From the NCBI GenBank assembly GCA_949840915.1, contig CATKXY010000002.1, forward strand, positions 124,001 through 188,000: 64,000 bases of DNA. Direction: 5' to 3'. How positions within the stretch are numbered: the first letter of the stretch is position 1; each line of letters starts with the position of its first letter. Position numbers and translations under genes: made by a program. Origin of the DNA: an uncultured Lachnospiraceae bacterium. Its GTDB lineage: Bacteria; Bacillota; Clostridia; Lachnospirales; Lachnospiraceae. The notes beneath the pieces were generated by a model, which saw nothing but the letters and a program-made list of their open reading frames with translations, was not told the origin of the DNA and made no database searches. Positions 18,307-27,926 of this stretch are shown here, in pieces.

Positions 18307-19399
18307 CGCACTGGTCTATGTGGGACTGACCGCGGTTACCGTTTTTCTGGCATGCTATGTTCGAAGCTTTCGCTGCGTGCCTGTGGGCAGCAGGGCGTAT
18401 GCCCGGAGCCTGACGGCAGAGTTTGCCATATTCTGCCTGCTGACCGGGGTGTCCGCCTGCCGCATTGCAGTGGGCAATGATTACTGGGTGTACCGCTTTA
18501 ACTTCCGTCTGATCGCGCAGGCGCGGCATGTGTCCTCGGAATTCGGGTTTAATCTGATCGTGAAATGGATGCAGCAGCTTTTCGGGTATGACAACTATCT
18601 TCCTATCTTTGCATTGTTTTCCGTTTTGACGGTCTGGTTTTTTGTCCGGGCGCTGCACGGGCAGACAGTAGACTATGCGTTCTCTCTTTTTTTGCTCATG
18701 ACGGGAGGATATTACTTTAACAGTTTAAATACCGTGCGTTATTATTTGGCGCTGGCAATTGCCTTTTATTCCATGATATATGTTCTGCGGGGGGAATACG
18801 GGAAATTTATTCTGTGGGTTTTGTTCGGCAGTATTTTTCACAAGTCCATTCTCCTGGTGATACCGGTGTATCTGGCAGCGCATCTTCTGGCTAGGGCCAA
18901 GCTGAAAAAGTGGCATTACGCAGCGGGGGGGCTGTTGCTCGTCAGTCTGATCTTCTGCCAGGACTTTTACAGGGAGCTTGCGTTTACTTTTTATCCGTAT
19001 TATCGCAACTCAGCTTTTGACACCGGGAATGTCTCCTGGGTCAATATCGGAAAATGTGCGGGTACACTGGCATTGTGTGCTGTCTGTTACAGAAGAAGCC
19101 TCACGGAAGGCGAGAGCAATCAGGATAAACGGTTTTATCTCTTCTTAAATGTGGCCGGACTGGTGGTTTATCCCTGCGGCTCCTTTATCCCGGAAGTGTC
19201 ACGGGTGGGGTATTACATGATTATATCCCAGGTGTTATTGATACCTGCGCTGCTGCGGGAGATGCCGGAAGGATGGTTTGGAAAATTATGCCGCGGAGGC
19301 GTCATTCTGGCCTTTTGCGTGTATTTTCTATTTTTGCTGCGGGGGATGTATTCTACGGATATCAGGCTTCTGCCTTATTTAAACTGGATTTTTAACTGA
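18296..19399 (+). CDS. EpsG family polysaccharide polymerase-like membrane protein
   Basis: Polytopic membrane protein of 367 residues with 10 or more hydrophobic segments. The family signature GNDYWVYRFNF (residues about 62-72), the ADALRG-equivalent region FNSLNTVRYYLALAIAFYS and FGSIFHKSILLVIPVY identify the EpsG/Wzy-like group that polymerises repeat units on the outer face of the membrane. It overlaps the preceding glycosyltransferase by 11 bases and has AAGGAGGGG upstream. It is the most likely polymerase of region I. Confidence 0.87.
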   Translation: MESSALVYVGLTAVTVFLACYVRSFRCVPVGSRAYARSLTAEFAIFCLLTGVSACRIAVGNDYWVYRFNFRLIAQARHVSSEFGFNLIVKWMQQLFGYDNYLPIFALFSVLTVWFFVRALHGQTVDYAFSLFLLMTGGYYFNSLNTVRYYLALAIAFYSMIYVLRGEYGKFILWVLFGSIFHKSILLVIPVYLAAHLLARAKLKKWHYAAGGLLLVSLIFCQDFYRELAFTFYPYYRNSAFDTGNVSWVNIGKCAGTLALCAVCYRRSLTEGESNQDKRFYLFLNVAGLVVYPCGSFIPEVSRVGYYMIISQVLLIPALLREMPEGWFGKLCRGGVILAFCVYFLFLLRGMYSTDIRLLPYLNWIFN

Positions 19400-19440
19400 A
19401 TGACTATGATTCGTGCCAAAGTGCGCGAGGGGGTATATAC

Positions 19441-22056
19441 ATGAGGATCCTGTGGCTGTGCAATATCATGCTTCCCATGATCGCACAACAACTTCATATG
19501 GAGGCCAGTAATAAGGAAGGATGGCTCTCAGGCCTTGCCGGGGCCGTGCTGGAGCGCCGGGAGAAAAACGGTATTGAGCTGGCTGTGGCCTTTCCTGCGG
19601 CCGGGATTCCCCGGGATATGGCAGGTGTGGATATCATAAATAATAACGAGTGTTGTGTATATAAGGGAACCGCAAGGGCAGAGGGAAGTGGCCTTATGTG
19701 GTATGCCTTTGCGGAGGACACGGCGAACCCTCATGTGTATGATGAAAAGCTGGAGCCTCAGATGAATGCGATTACCCGGGATTTCGGACCGGATGTGGTA
19801 CATTGCTTTGGTACGGAATATCCTCATACGCTGGCCATGTGCAGAAGTTTTCCCCGGAGGGATAGAATACTGATCGGCATTCAGGGTCTGTGTAAGGTCT
19901 ATGCGGACGCCTATTTTGCCAGTCTGCCCCGCCGTGTTGTTGATGCCGTCACCCTGCGGGATTTGATAAAAAAGGATAGTCTGCGCCGCCAGCAGCAAAA
20001 GTTTGTGCTGCGGGGCGAAATGGAATATGAAGCGATCCGTCTGGCGGGAAATGTGACAGGACGCACGGATTGGGACCGGCATTATACTTTGAAATGGAAT
20101 AAGCACGCATGTTATTTTAAAATGAATGAAACTTTGCGTTCCAACTTTTATACAGGACAGTGGAGTCTTGAGAAATGTGAGAGGCATTCGGTCTTTTTGA
20201 GCCAGGGAGATTATCCCATTAAGGGACTGCATTATATGCTGCTCGCGCTGCCCGCCGTTGCGAAGGTTTTTCCGGACGTGAAGGTCTATATAGCCGGAAA
20301 CAGTATCACAGGGGAGGGAAGCCTTAAAAAGCGTCTCAAAATATCAGCCTATGGGAGATATCTTCGGGAACTGATCCGCAAATACGGACTTCAGGATCGG
20401 CTGTGCTTTTTGGGCAGACTGAATGCCGAACAGATGAAGGAGCGTTATTTAAAGAGCAATCTGTTTGTCTGCTGCTCAACGATCGAGAATTCTCCCAATT
20501 CTCTGGGGGAGGCCATGATTCTGGGAGTTCCTTGCGTCAGTGCTGACGTGGGAGGGATCAGCAGCATTTTCGATCATGGAAAAGACGGGATCTTGTACGA
20601 CGGATTCAAAAATTCTGACAATTCAATAAATAACAGTAGAAATGAAATTGCCGCTGTGGAGGCTAACGCGGAAAATGAGCTTAAAAGCAGTGCTGACAAT
20701 CTTGCAAAAGCCATAATACAGATTTTATCAAACGCCGGTGAAATGAGGGGTTATTCCGAAAATGCAAGAAATCATGCATCTATTACCCATAATAAAGAGG
20801 AAAATTATCATAGAATGACGGAAATTTATGCAGAAATAATAGCCGGGAAGGAACATTCAGAAAAATTACAAAAACAAGTTCCGGGACAGATTGAGCAAAA
20901 CAGACACAGTCCCCGCTTTGTCTTTGTGTCAAATTATATCAATCATCATCAGATACCGTTTTGTAATGCCATGGATAAGCGTCTGGAGGGAGCTTTTGTA
21001 TTTATTCAGACAGAGCCCATGGAGGAAGAACGGGTACGCATGGGATGGCAGGCTCAGACCAAGCTTCCGTATGTAAAATGCTATTATGAGGAACCTGAGA
21101 CTTGCAGGCGGCTTATTCTGGAAGCGCCAATGGTTCTCTTTGGCGGCGTGGACGATGAAAGCTATATTCAGGAGCGGCTTAGATGCGGCAGTCCTGTGAT
21201 CCGGTACAGCGAGCGCCTATATAAGGAAGGACAATGGAAGGCGGTATCTCCCAGAGGTCTGTTGAAGAAGTATCATGACCATACCAGATATCGGAAGAAA
21301 CCGGTGTATCTGCTCTGTGCAGGCGCTTATGTACCATCGGATTTTCACATCGTCAGGGCGTATCCGGGCAAAATGCTCAAGTGGGGATATTTTCCTGAGA
21401 CAAGACATTATGATCCGGAAGAATTGATGAATAAAAAGAAAACGGATGTTATATTGTGGGCGGCCCGTTTTCTGGACTGGAAACATCCGGAGACAGCATT
21501 AAAGTGCGCTCGTTATTTAAAAGAGAAAGGTTTATCCTTTCGTATGAATCTTGTGGGCGACGGAGAGATGCGGCCGCTTGTGGAAGAGCTTCTGGCGGAA
21601 TATGGGCTATCGGACTGTGTGACGCTGCTGGGTTACCGGGGACCGGACGAGGTGCGCGGACTCATGGAGGAGTCTGCCGTCTATATAGCTACCAGTGACC
21701 GTAAGGAGGGCTGGGGTGCAGTGATCAATGAGGCGATGAACAGCGGCTGTGCGGTGGTGGCTTCTTATATGATGGGCGCGGCCCCCTACCTGATCCGCCA
21801 GGGCGAAAACGGTTTTCTCTATGAGACCGGGAAACCGGAGCAGCTTTATGCTTATGTGGAACGGCTTCTTTGTGACAGGACTCTCTGCGAACGTCTGGGC
21901 AGGGCGGCTGTCGCCGACATTGAGAACATTTGGAATGCAGAGAATGCTGCCGAGCGGCTTCTGCAGTTTTGCGAGGACCGTGCGATAGCCGGGGAGGGAC
22001 CGTGTTCTCCCGCGGAGATCGTCAGTGAGAGGAAAATGGTATGGAAGGCCCTTTGA
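19441..22056 (+). CDS. Two GT-B (GT4-type) glycosyltransferases fused in one protein
   Basis: Protein of 871 residues containing two complete GT-B glycosyltransferases. Half one (1 to about 470): MRILWLCNIMLPMIAQ, FLSQGDYPIKGLHYML, and the donor motif ENSPNSLGEAMILGVPCVSADVGG. Half two (about 490-871): RFVFVSNYINHHQIPFCNAMD, typical of a protein start, then WAARFLDWKHPETAL and REGWGAVINEAMNSGCAVVAS-like motifs (here KEGWGAVINEAMNSG). The junction (bases about 20590-20900) is markedly AT-richer, using AAT, AAA and ATA codons unlike the flanks, and is rich in Asn, Glu and Ser. This suggests the halves were joined by recombination or loss of a stop. Two successive sugar additions by one polypeptide are likely. 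Confidence 0.88.
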   Translation: MRILWLCNIMLPMIAQQLHMEASNKEGWLSGLAGAVLERREKNGIELAVAFPAAGIPRDMAGVDIINNNECCVYKGTARAEGSGLMWYAFAEDTANPHVYDEKLEPQMNAITRDFGPDVVHCFGTEYPHTLAMCRSFPRRDRILIGIQGLCKVYADAYFASLPRRVVDAVTLRDLIKKDSLRRQQQKFVLRGEMEYEAIRLAGNVTGRTDWDRHYTLKWNKHACYFKMNETLRSNFYTGQWSLEKCERHSVFLSQGDYPIKGLHYMLLALPAVAKVFPDVKVYIAGNSITGEGSLKKRLKISAYGRYLRELIRKYGLQDRLCFLGRLNAEQMKERYLKSNLFVCCSTIENSPNSLGEAMILGVPCVSADVGGISSIFDHGKDGILYDGFKNSDNSINNSRNEIAAVEANAENELKSSADNLAKAIIQILSNAGEMRGYSENARNHASITHNKEENYHRMTEIYAEIIAGKEHSEKLQKQVPGQIEQNRHSPRFVFVSNYINHHQIPFCNAMDKRLEGAFVFIQTEPMEEERVRMGWQAQTKLPYVKCYYEEPETCRRLILEAPMVLFGGVDDESYIQERLRCGSPVIRYSERLYKEGQWKAVSPRGLLKKYHDHTRYRKKPVYLLCAGAYVPSDFHIVRAYPGKMLKWGYFPETRHYDPEELMNKKKTDVILWAARFLDWKHPETALKCARYLKEKGLSFRMNLVGDGEMRPLVEELLAEYGLSDCVTLLGYRGPDEVRGLMEESAVYIATSDRKEGWGAVINEAMNSGCAVVASYMMGAAPYLIRQGENGFLYETGKPEQLYAYVERLLCDRTLCERLGRAAVADIENIWNAENAAERLLQFCEDRAIAGEGPCSPAEIVSERKMVWKAL

Positions 22057-23033
22057 TTACGGTGATCGTGCCGGTGTATAACATAATGGAATATCTGCCG
22101 CGCTGTGTAGAATCCATCTGCGGACAGACCTATCGCAAGCTGGAGATCCTATTGGTGGATGACGGTTCCACTGACGGCACAGGTGCACTCTGTGATGAGC
22201 TGGCAGAGAAGGACGCCCGCATCCGCGTCTTCCATCAGCAAAACGGCGGCTCTTCCTCCGCGCGCAATTTGGGTCTTGACCATGCGTCCGGGGAATATAT
22301 CGGTTTTGTGGACAGTGACGACTATATTGACCCCGGTATGTACGGGAATCTGTATCGTGCGATTACGACATATAAAGTGCGCGTGGCGCAGACCGGGCGT
22401 GACGAGCGGGATGAGCAGGGCGGCCGTCTGCCGGATATCTGTGTACCCCCGGCCGGGCCGGAGCGGATCGGGAGCAGAGATTTTTTGAAAGAACTGCTTA
22501 TGCACAGAGGAGACTGTTCTTTCTGCACGAAGCTCTTTCACCGGAGCATTCTGGAGACAAGGCGCTTTCCGGCCGGCGCATTGAACGAAGATTTTCATTT
22601 TTTAATAGAACTTTTGCCGGAAATCGGAGACATCGTCTCGCTGCCGGAGCAGGCTTACCATGTATTTTACCGTATGGGCAGCAATTCCCGCAAGGCGGAC
22701 AGGGAACAGTTCTCCCGCGTATTCGCAGACAGTGTGGAAAATGCGGACCTGGTGATGAATCTGGTGGACCGGGAAGATAAGGAGCTGACAGTGATTGCAC
22801 GGCGTTTCGGTATCTTTCAGCGGCTGGAATATCTGCTGCACATCCCCGTCAGTCAGATGACAGGCGATAATGCGTTTTACAGACAGGTGGTACGGACTCT
22901 GCGCCGGGAGTTTTTCGCGGGACTGATCAATCCCTTTCTCACCATCAAAAACAAGCTGTATATGACGCTTTTTGTCATAGCGCCTAAAGGTGTGAGAAAA
23001 CTGCACAGAAGAATAAAAGGCTTTGACAAATAG
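22041..23033 (+). CDS. Glycosyltransferase family 2, EpsJ-like
   Basis: GT-A glycosyltransferase of 330 residues. Motifs: ITVIVPVYNIMEYLPRCVES, VDDGSTDGTG, NGGSSSARNLGLDHASGEYI and GFVDSDDYIDPGMY (DxD). ALNEDFHFLIELLPE provides the acceptor-side ED. The last about 100 residues are basic and amphipathic, as in EpsH/EpsJ-type enzymes that add repeat-unit sugars at the membrane. Its start overlaps the fused glycosyltransferase by 16 bases, so the two are coupled. It ends region I's core assembly genes. Confidence 0.92.
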   Translation: MEGPLITVIVPVYNIMEYLPRCVESICGQTYRKLEILLVDDGSTDGTGALCDELAEKDARIRVFHQQNGGSSSARNLGLDHASGEYIGFVDSDDYIDPGMYGNLYRAITTYKVRVAQTGRDERDEQGGRLPDICVPPAGPERIGSRDFLKELLMHRGDCSFCTKLFHRSILETRRFPAGALNEDFHFLIELLPEIGDIVSLPEQAYHVFYRMGSNSRKADREQFSRVFADSVENADLVMNLVDREDKELTVIARRFGIFQRLEYLLHIPVSQMTGDNAFYRQVVRTLRREFFAGLINPFLTIKNKLYMTLFVIAPKGVRKLHRRIKGFDK

Positions 23034-23058
23034 TACCACCTGAGAGAGAATAGTTGTA

Positions 23059-23067
23059 TGATATAAT
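23059..23067 (+). promoter_or_regulatory. Extended -10 promoter of the glucosaminidase gene
   Basis: TGATATAAT, a perfect TGnTATAAT extended -10, lies 33 bases before the ATG at 23100. No -35 hexamer is present at 16-18 bases, which extended -10 promoters tolerate. Confidence 0.6.
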
Positions 23068-23099
23068 CTTCACAAAGAGCAAAGTGAAGTGAGGTGCCT

Positions 23100-25253
23100 A
23101 TGAGAAAATTCTTTGAATTAAAAAATTTTATTATAAATAAAAACGGACGAATGATCGCAGGGCTGCTCTCGGTCTTGCTTCTGGCAGGGCTTGTGTGGGA
23201 GACAAGCGGCACGGTGCGGGCGGCGGCTCCTGCCTTTGAGGGAGAGACGCGGGAGATTTCTGCTTTGGCCGCAGAGCGGGACATCATGGCTCTGCTCTAT
23301 CTGTGTGAGGAATATGACGTGCGTCGGGAAGCCTCGCAGGAGAGTTCTGTCACAGACACGATTCCCAGCGGTCAGACCGTCTATATCAAAGACGTAATTT
23401 ACAATGAAGAGGAAGAGACGCTCTGGACCTTCGTGCATTATGAGAAGGGCTCCGGGAAGGGCGCCGGAAGCGGTTATGTGGAGCGGCGGATGCTGGCCTG
23501 TTCCGATGAGCGTTTTCTGGAGTGGGAGAGCGCTTTTTGCCGCCGTACAGGTATTTCTAACGCAGGGCAAAGCAGTCTCTATGGCACGGACGAGAGAGGT
23601 GTGGCTGCGGATATCGCACAGTTTCCCGAGAGTTATCAGGCGGCGCTCACGGCCCTGAAAAACAAGCATCCCCAGTGGATTTTTGTGCCTATGAACACAG
23701 GGCTTGACTGGAGTACCGTCATCACGGAGGAGCTAAAGGGCGGCAAAAGCCTGGTTCATAAGAGCTTTCCGGATCACACCAAGGATGGGGCGTATGACGA
23801 TGGAAACTGGTTTTATGCCACAAGAGGAATCCTGGAATATTATATGGATCCCAGAAACGGTCTCACGGAAGACAGAGTCTTTCAGTTTGAGCTTTTGACT
23901 TATAATGAGACTTATCACACCGAGGCGGCGGTAGAGCGTTTCCTGCAGAATACTTTTATGAGAAGTCCCGGCAAAGCACCGGGTACGGTCATGACCTTCG
24001 CCCATATTTTCTGGGCGGTGGGAGCGGAGGAGGGCCGCGAAGTCAGTCCTTTTCATCTGGCAGCCAGAGTTTATCAGGAGCAGGGACAGGGAACCTCCGG
24101 TCTGATCTCGGGAACCTATCCCGGATACGAGGGATATTATAATTATTTTAATGTGGGCGCCTCGGGTACGAGCACGACGCAGGTTATTGTAAACGGGCTG
24201 AAATATGCGAAGTCCAAGGGCTGGAACAATGCCTATTTCTCCATTCTGGGCGGTGCGGATGTCATTTCGGCCAATTATATCAAAAAGGGACAGGACACAT
24301 TGTATCTGCAGAAATATAATGTAAACCCCAAGGCCAGCAACCCGCTCTACACCCATCAGTATATGCAGAATATCTCCGCGCCCACCAGCGAAGGTTCCAG
24401 TATCAAGCGGTTGTATGCCTCTGCGGATTCTTTGAACAACAGTTTTGTGTTTAAAATTCCTGTATATAAAAATATGCCGGGGACGGCATGTCCTTATCCT
24501 TCGGCTACGTCCACCGAGGTGAGACTGCAGATTCCGGCCGGATATGACAACACGGTCTGGATTGACGGTATACCGTATACGCCGCAGAATGATAACGGCA
24601 CTCAGGTCGTAAAGCTCAAAGACGGCAAGGCAAAGAGCGCCGTGGTCTACAAATATGACGCTGCGGGCATACCCACAGGAATGTATGTGTGGACTCTGAC
24701 TTATCAGAACGGCGCCTACACGGCTGCGGCGCAGCCCAAACTTCAGGATCTGCTGTCTTATCACGGATTCTCCATCCGTGTCTCGGGTGATCCGGGTATC
24801 CGTATAAAGTCGGGCATTGCGGCGGATGTGAAGAACATGTTGACACAGACCGGAGTGGATGGCTATCAGCTGAAAGAGTACGGCACATTGGTGTCAGACA
24901 AGGCGGATCCGGTTGGCAGTCCGCTGGTAAAGGGCGGCAAGGGCGTTCTCACAGGAATGTCCTACGGTACGGATGCAAAGGGCCAGAAGCTGGATATGGT
25001 CTATGAGACCGTGGAGGGAAGACAGCGTTTTACCTCGGTGCTGGTGGGACTTCCGAATGCACAGTACAACACGGTTTATGCTTTCAGAGCTTATGCAGTG
25101 CTGGAGAAAAACGGTGTGGAAAGCGTGGTGTACGGCCCGATCATGTCCCGGAGCATGACGGCTCTGGCTCAGCGGATTTTGGAGGATGGCGTCTATGAAA
25201 AAGACTCCCCGGAGGATGCTTATCTGAGAGGAATTCTTGAGGACGCGGGATAA
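23100..25253 (+). CDS. Secreted GH73-type N-acetylglucosaminidase (peptidoglycan hydrolase)
   Basis: Predicted cell-wall hydrolase of 717 residues cleaving N-acetylglucosaminyl bonds of peptidoglycan. A basic N-terminus and hydrophobic stretch (residues about 19-40, ending VRAAAPA) form a signal peptide. Next is an SH3-like segment (about 75-140), then a glucosaminidase domain (about 155-420): HPQWIFVPMNTGLDWSTVI, FEL LTYNETYHTEAAVERFL with the likely catalytic Glu, and HLAARVYQEQGQG / GYYNYFNVGASG. The C-terminal 200 residues are beta-rich. ATG at 23100 follows GTGAGGTG; GTG at 23094 is less likely. It has its own promoter, so it may be expressed apart from the glycan genes it separates. A role in wall remodelling during glycan attachment is an inference. 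Confidence 0.83.
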   Translation: MRKFFELKNFIINKNGRMIAGLLSVLLLAGLVWETSGTVRAAAPAFEGETREISALAAERDIMALLYLCEEYDVRREASQESSVTDTIPSGQTVYIKDVIYNEEEETLWTFVHYEKGSGKGAGSGYVERRMLACSDERFLEWESAFCRRTGISNAGQSSLYGTDERGVAADIAQFPESYQAALTALKNKHPQWIFVPMNTGLDWSTVITEELKGGKSLVHKSFPDHTKDGAYDDGNWFYATRGILEYYMDPRNGLTEDRVFQFELLTYNETYHTEAAVERFLQNTFMRSPGKAPGTVMTFAHIFWAVGAEEGREVSPFHLAARVYQEQGQGTSGLISGTYPGYEGYYNYFNVGASGTSTTQVIVNGLKYAKSKGWNNAYFSILGGADVISANYIKKGQDTLYLQKYNVNPKASNPLYTHQYMQNISAPTSEGSSIKRLYASADSLNNSFVFKIPVYKNMPGTACPYPSATSTEVRLQIPAGYDNTVWIDGIPYTPQNDNGTQVVKLKDGKAKSAVVYKYDAAGIPTGMYVWTLTYQNGAYTAAAQPKLQDLLSYHGFSIRVSGDPGIRIKSGIAADVKNMLTQTGVDGYQLKEYGTLVSDKADPVGSPLVKGGKGVLTGMSYGTDAKGQKLDMVYETVEGRQRFTSVLVGLPNAQYNTVYAFRAYAVLEKNGVESVVYGPIMSRSMTALAQRILEDGVYEKDSPEDAYLRGILEDAG

Positions 25254-25299
25254 AAGCGGATCAATCTGAATCAGGATAAAAACACGGACGGAAAAAACT

Positions 25300-26916
25300 A
25301 TGAAATCCTTTGAAACTTTTTGTCGGACCATACTTTCGGTGCTTGTCAGTCTCTGCGCAATTTTGATTTTAGCGGTCATGCCCTTCTATTTTCAGGAGGG
25401 CTATGCCCATATCGGCACAGATAAATCTTATTTTTTCCGTACCGGTATCGTGCGGATGGGAAAGCTGATCCTGCCCGTATTTGCAGTGTGGACGGCCTGC
25501 GTTCTGACGGAATCTCTGCTTCACGGCAAAAAAGGAACTGTCAGGAGCCGGATAGCCGGTATACGAAGCCGGTTTGTGTCTACGGATGTTTTCTGTGTGC
25601 TTTATTTTGTGGCTGTCGTGGTTTCTTATCTCTGTTCGGACTATAGACAGACTGCGCGCTGGGGTACCCGGGGGTGGTTTATGGGGATGATTCCCCAGCT
25701 TGGACTTGTGGCGGTTTATTTTCTGCTGTCCCGGTTCCAGATGTGGGAAAAACGGATGCTTGGGCTGTGCCTGCCGGTGTCAGCGGCTGTTTTTGTGCTG
25801 GGCTGTCTGAACCGTTTTGATATCTGGCCGCTGCCCATGGTAAATTCCGGTCTGCCGCTCTACATTTCCACCATCGGCAATATCAACTGGTATTGCGGAT
25901 ATATGGTGGCGGTTTTCTTTGCGGGCGTGGGGCTTTTGTGGCTTGACAGGGGGACAAAGCCGCTTTACACAGTGCTTCTGTCCGCATATGCAGCGGTAGG
26001 CTTTGCCGCTCTGATTACCAACGGAAGTGACAGCGGGTTGTTTGCGCTGGCCGTGGTATTGCTTGTCATGTTTGCGCTGTCCGCAAGAGATCGGGATATC
26101 CAGGGGATCAGGCGATTTTGGCTGATCCTCATGCTGTTTGCAGGTTCCGGGCTGGCGCTCGCGGGGCTGCGGATTTTGTTTCCCGGGCGGATCAATTATA
26201 CTACCCGTCTGGGGGATCTGCTGACCTACAGTCCGCTGCCGGCGGCTTTGCTGGGTGTGGCGGCGCTGGGATTGTGGCTGTCGAGTCAGGGAGATAAGGG
26301 CAGTCTGACGGTGACGCGCGTCGCCGCGGCAATGCGCATTGCCGCCGGAATACTCTGCGTGGCCGTAGCGGTCTCGGTGCTGGCATTTGTGCTGATGATC
26401 ACTGTAAATACTTTGCGGCCGGGAAGTCTGGGAGCTTTGTCGGACAAAGCACTTTTTACTTTTGACAAGGAGTGGGGAAGCTACAGAGGAGCGACCTGGA
26501 GCATCGGACTGCGTTGTTTTGGGGAACAGGATCTGCTGCACAAAACAGTGGGGGTAGGGCCGGACTGCATGTCGGATTTTCTCTATGAGGACGCCAGTCC
26601 TGCGCTTCTGCAGACTGCGCAGGAGGCCTTTGCGGGACGCAGGCTGACCAATGCCCACTGTGAACTTTTGACGCTTCTGGTGAATGTGGGGCTCTGGGGA
26701 GGACTTGCCTTTGCGGGGATCCTGTTCAGCGTCCTGAAACGGTTTTTGAGCGCCAGAAAACACAATGCCTATGCCGCCGCGTGCGGGCTCTGTGTGCTTG
26801 CGTATTTTGCCAACAATCTGTGGAGCTTTCAGCAGTCCATGAGTGTAGTCACCATATTTGCGATCATGGGCCTCGGGGAACGATGTCTGCGCAGGGAAAG
26901 GAATGAGGGTACGTAG
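25300..26916 (+). CDS. O-antigen ligase family (Wzy_C) membrane protein
   Basis: Polytopic membrane protein of 538 residues with about 12 helices. A large extracytoplasmic loop (about 385-450) holds RGATWSIGLRCFGEQ, then VGVGPDCMSDFLY and RRLTNAHCELLTLLVNVGLWG; the NAHCE/N-type His motif is the hallmark of O-antigen ligases and Wzy polymerases, which transfer lipid-linked glycans on the outer membrane face. It comes 46 bases after the glucosaminidase and is convergent with the AraC gene 10 bases away, closing region I. Whether it polymerises or ligates cannot be told from sequence. Confidence 0.85.
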   Translation: MKSFETFCRTILSVLVSLCAILILAVMPFYFQEGYAHIGTDKSYFFRTGIVRMGKLILPVFAVWTACVLTESLLHGKKGTVRSRIAGIRSRFVSTDVFCVLYFVAVVVSYLCSDYRQTARWGTRGWFMGMIPQLGLVAVYFLLSRFQMWEKRMLGLCLPVSAAVFVLGCLNRFDIWPLPMVNSGLPLYISTIGNINWYCGYMVAVFFAGVGLLWLDRGTKPLYTVLLSAYAAVGFAALITNGSDSGLFALAVVLLVMFALSARDRDIQGIRRFWLILMLFAGSGLALAGLRILFPGRINYTTRLGDLLTYSPLPAALLGVAALGLWLSSQGDKGSLTVTRVAAAMRIAAGILCVAVAVSVLAFVLMITVNTLRPGSLGALSDKALFTFDKEWGSYRGATWSIGLRCFGEQDLLHKTVGVGPDCMSDFLYEDASPALLQTAQEAFAGRRLTNAHCELLTLLVNVGLWGGLAFAGILFSVLKRFLSARKHNAYAAACGLCVLAYFANNLWSFQQSMSVVTIFAIMGLGERCLRRERNEGT

Positions 26917-26926
26917 TAAGCTGTCC

Positions 26927-27757
26927 TTACCTGGAGCCCCGCCTGAATTGAGACGGCGTCATACCGGTTTTGGCCTTGAACTGCGTCGCCAGATAGTCTC
27001 CGTGACAGAATCCGGTTTCCAGGGCGATCTCCATGATCGTCTTATCCGTCTGCGCCAGCAGTGACTGTACATGTCGGATCCGCACATCGCTCAGATAGTC
27101 CGTAAAAGACATTCCCAATTGTTCGGAGAACAGTCTGGAAAAATAGGAGACGGAGAGACCCGCCTCCCGGGCCAGGTCCTCCAGCGTCAGTCTGCGGTCA
27201 TAGTTTTGCTCGATGATAGATAAGGATTTGATGATTTTTTCCGACAGAGGAGCGCGAAAATAGACGGCTCCGCCTGCCAGACGTTCTTCCCAGACCGTTG
27301 TAAAAAGACGGGACAGCATTCCCTGAAGAATGAATTCCTTATACTCTGTATCTTTCTGATATTCGTCTAACATTTCTCGGAACATCTGCCGGATTTTTTC
27401 CTGTGACTGCCGGTTGAAATGACAGACCTTTTGTTCATAGAGCTCATCGATCATATAGTTTCCGACCTGCCGCAAAAAGGGCTCGATAAAATCCGGAGAA
27501 AACTTGATTATATAACTTTCATAGGGCAGAGTGCTCTGGGGGATTGTGTAATGGTATAAAAAGGGCGGCGCCATAGCCACGTCTCCGGAGTGATAATCAT
27601 AGCTCTGGGTCGGCGTGATGGTGCGCCTGTCTCCGGAAATAATGTAGCCGATATTATAATGGTCCGTGGCCATTTGCATGGACCGCATCCGATAATCGGA
27701 AGGGCGTGTATTGTATTTGATGGTGATTCGTTTTCCCTCAGGCAGTCTGTCCGGCAT
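26927..27757 (-). CDS. AraC family transcriptional regulator
   Basis: Regulator of 276 residues. An N-terminal cupin-like sensing half (NIGYIISGDRRTITPTQSYDYHSGDVAMAPP) is followed by a C-terminal double helix-turn-helix: RRLTLEDLAREAGLSVSYFSRLFSEQLGMSFTDYL and IMEIALETGFCHGDYLATQFKAKTGMTPSQFR. ATG at 27757 is preferred since GGAGGAGA lies 8 bases upstream; ATG at 27787 would include it. It is divergent from the Gfo/Idh-nagB-nagA operon, so it most likely activates that operon in response to a sugar ligand (inference from layout). Confidence 0.92.
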   Translation of the reverse strand: MPDRLPEGKRITIKYNTRPSDYRMRSMQMATDHYNIGYIISGDRRTITPTQSYDYHSGDVAMAPPFLYHYTIPQSTLPYESYIIKFSPDFIEPFLRQVGNYMIDELYEQKVCHFNRQSQEKIRQMFREMLDEYQKDTEYKEFILQGMLSRLFTTVWEERLAGGAVYFRAPLSEKIIKSLSIIEQNYDRRLTLEDLAREAGLSVSYFSRLFSEQLGMSFTDYLSDVRIRHVQSLLAQTDKTIMEIALETGFCHGDYLATQFKAKTGMTPSQFRRGSR

Positions 27758-27862
27758 CGGAAGTCTCCTCCATATCTGAAATCTCATTTTATACTATGTC
27801 ATAATTCCTAAGATATTTCAAATAAAAAAGCAATATTATGAATGAAAACTTTAAAAACTTGA

Positions 27863-27881
27863 GTTACACTGACATTGTAAC
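27863..27881 (+). promoter_or_regulatory. Inverted repeat in the AraC/Gfo-Idh intergenic region
   Basis: GTTACA (27863-27868) and TGTAAC (27876-27881) form a perfect 6-base dyad with 7-base spacing, 46 bases before the oxidoreductase start. It may be an operator for the operon. AraC proteins usually prefer direct repeats, so assignment to the neighbouring regulator is uncertain. Confidence 0.35.
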
Positions 27882-27926
27882 CTGTTAGATATCAGAAACC
27901 CGATGATGCGGGCAGGAGGTATGACT

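Noticed and set aside
23023..23067. TTGACA at 23023-23028 paired with TATAAT at 23062 as a promoter.
   Set aside because: The spacer would be 33 bases, far beyond the 16-19 allowed; the -10 works better alone as an extended -10 element.
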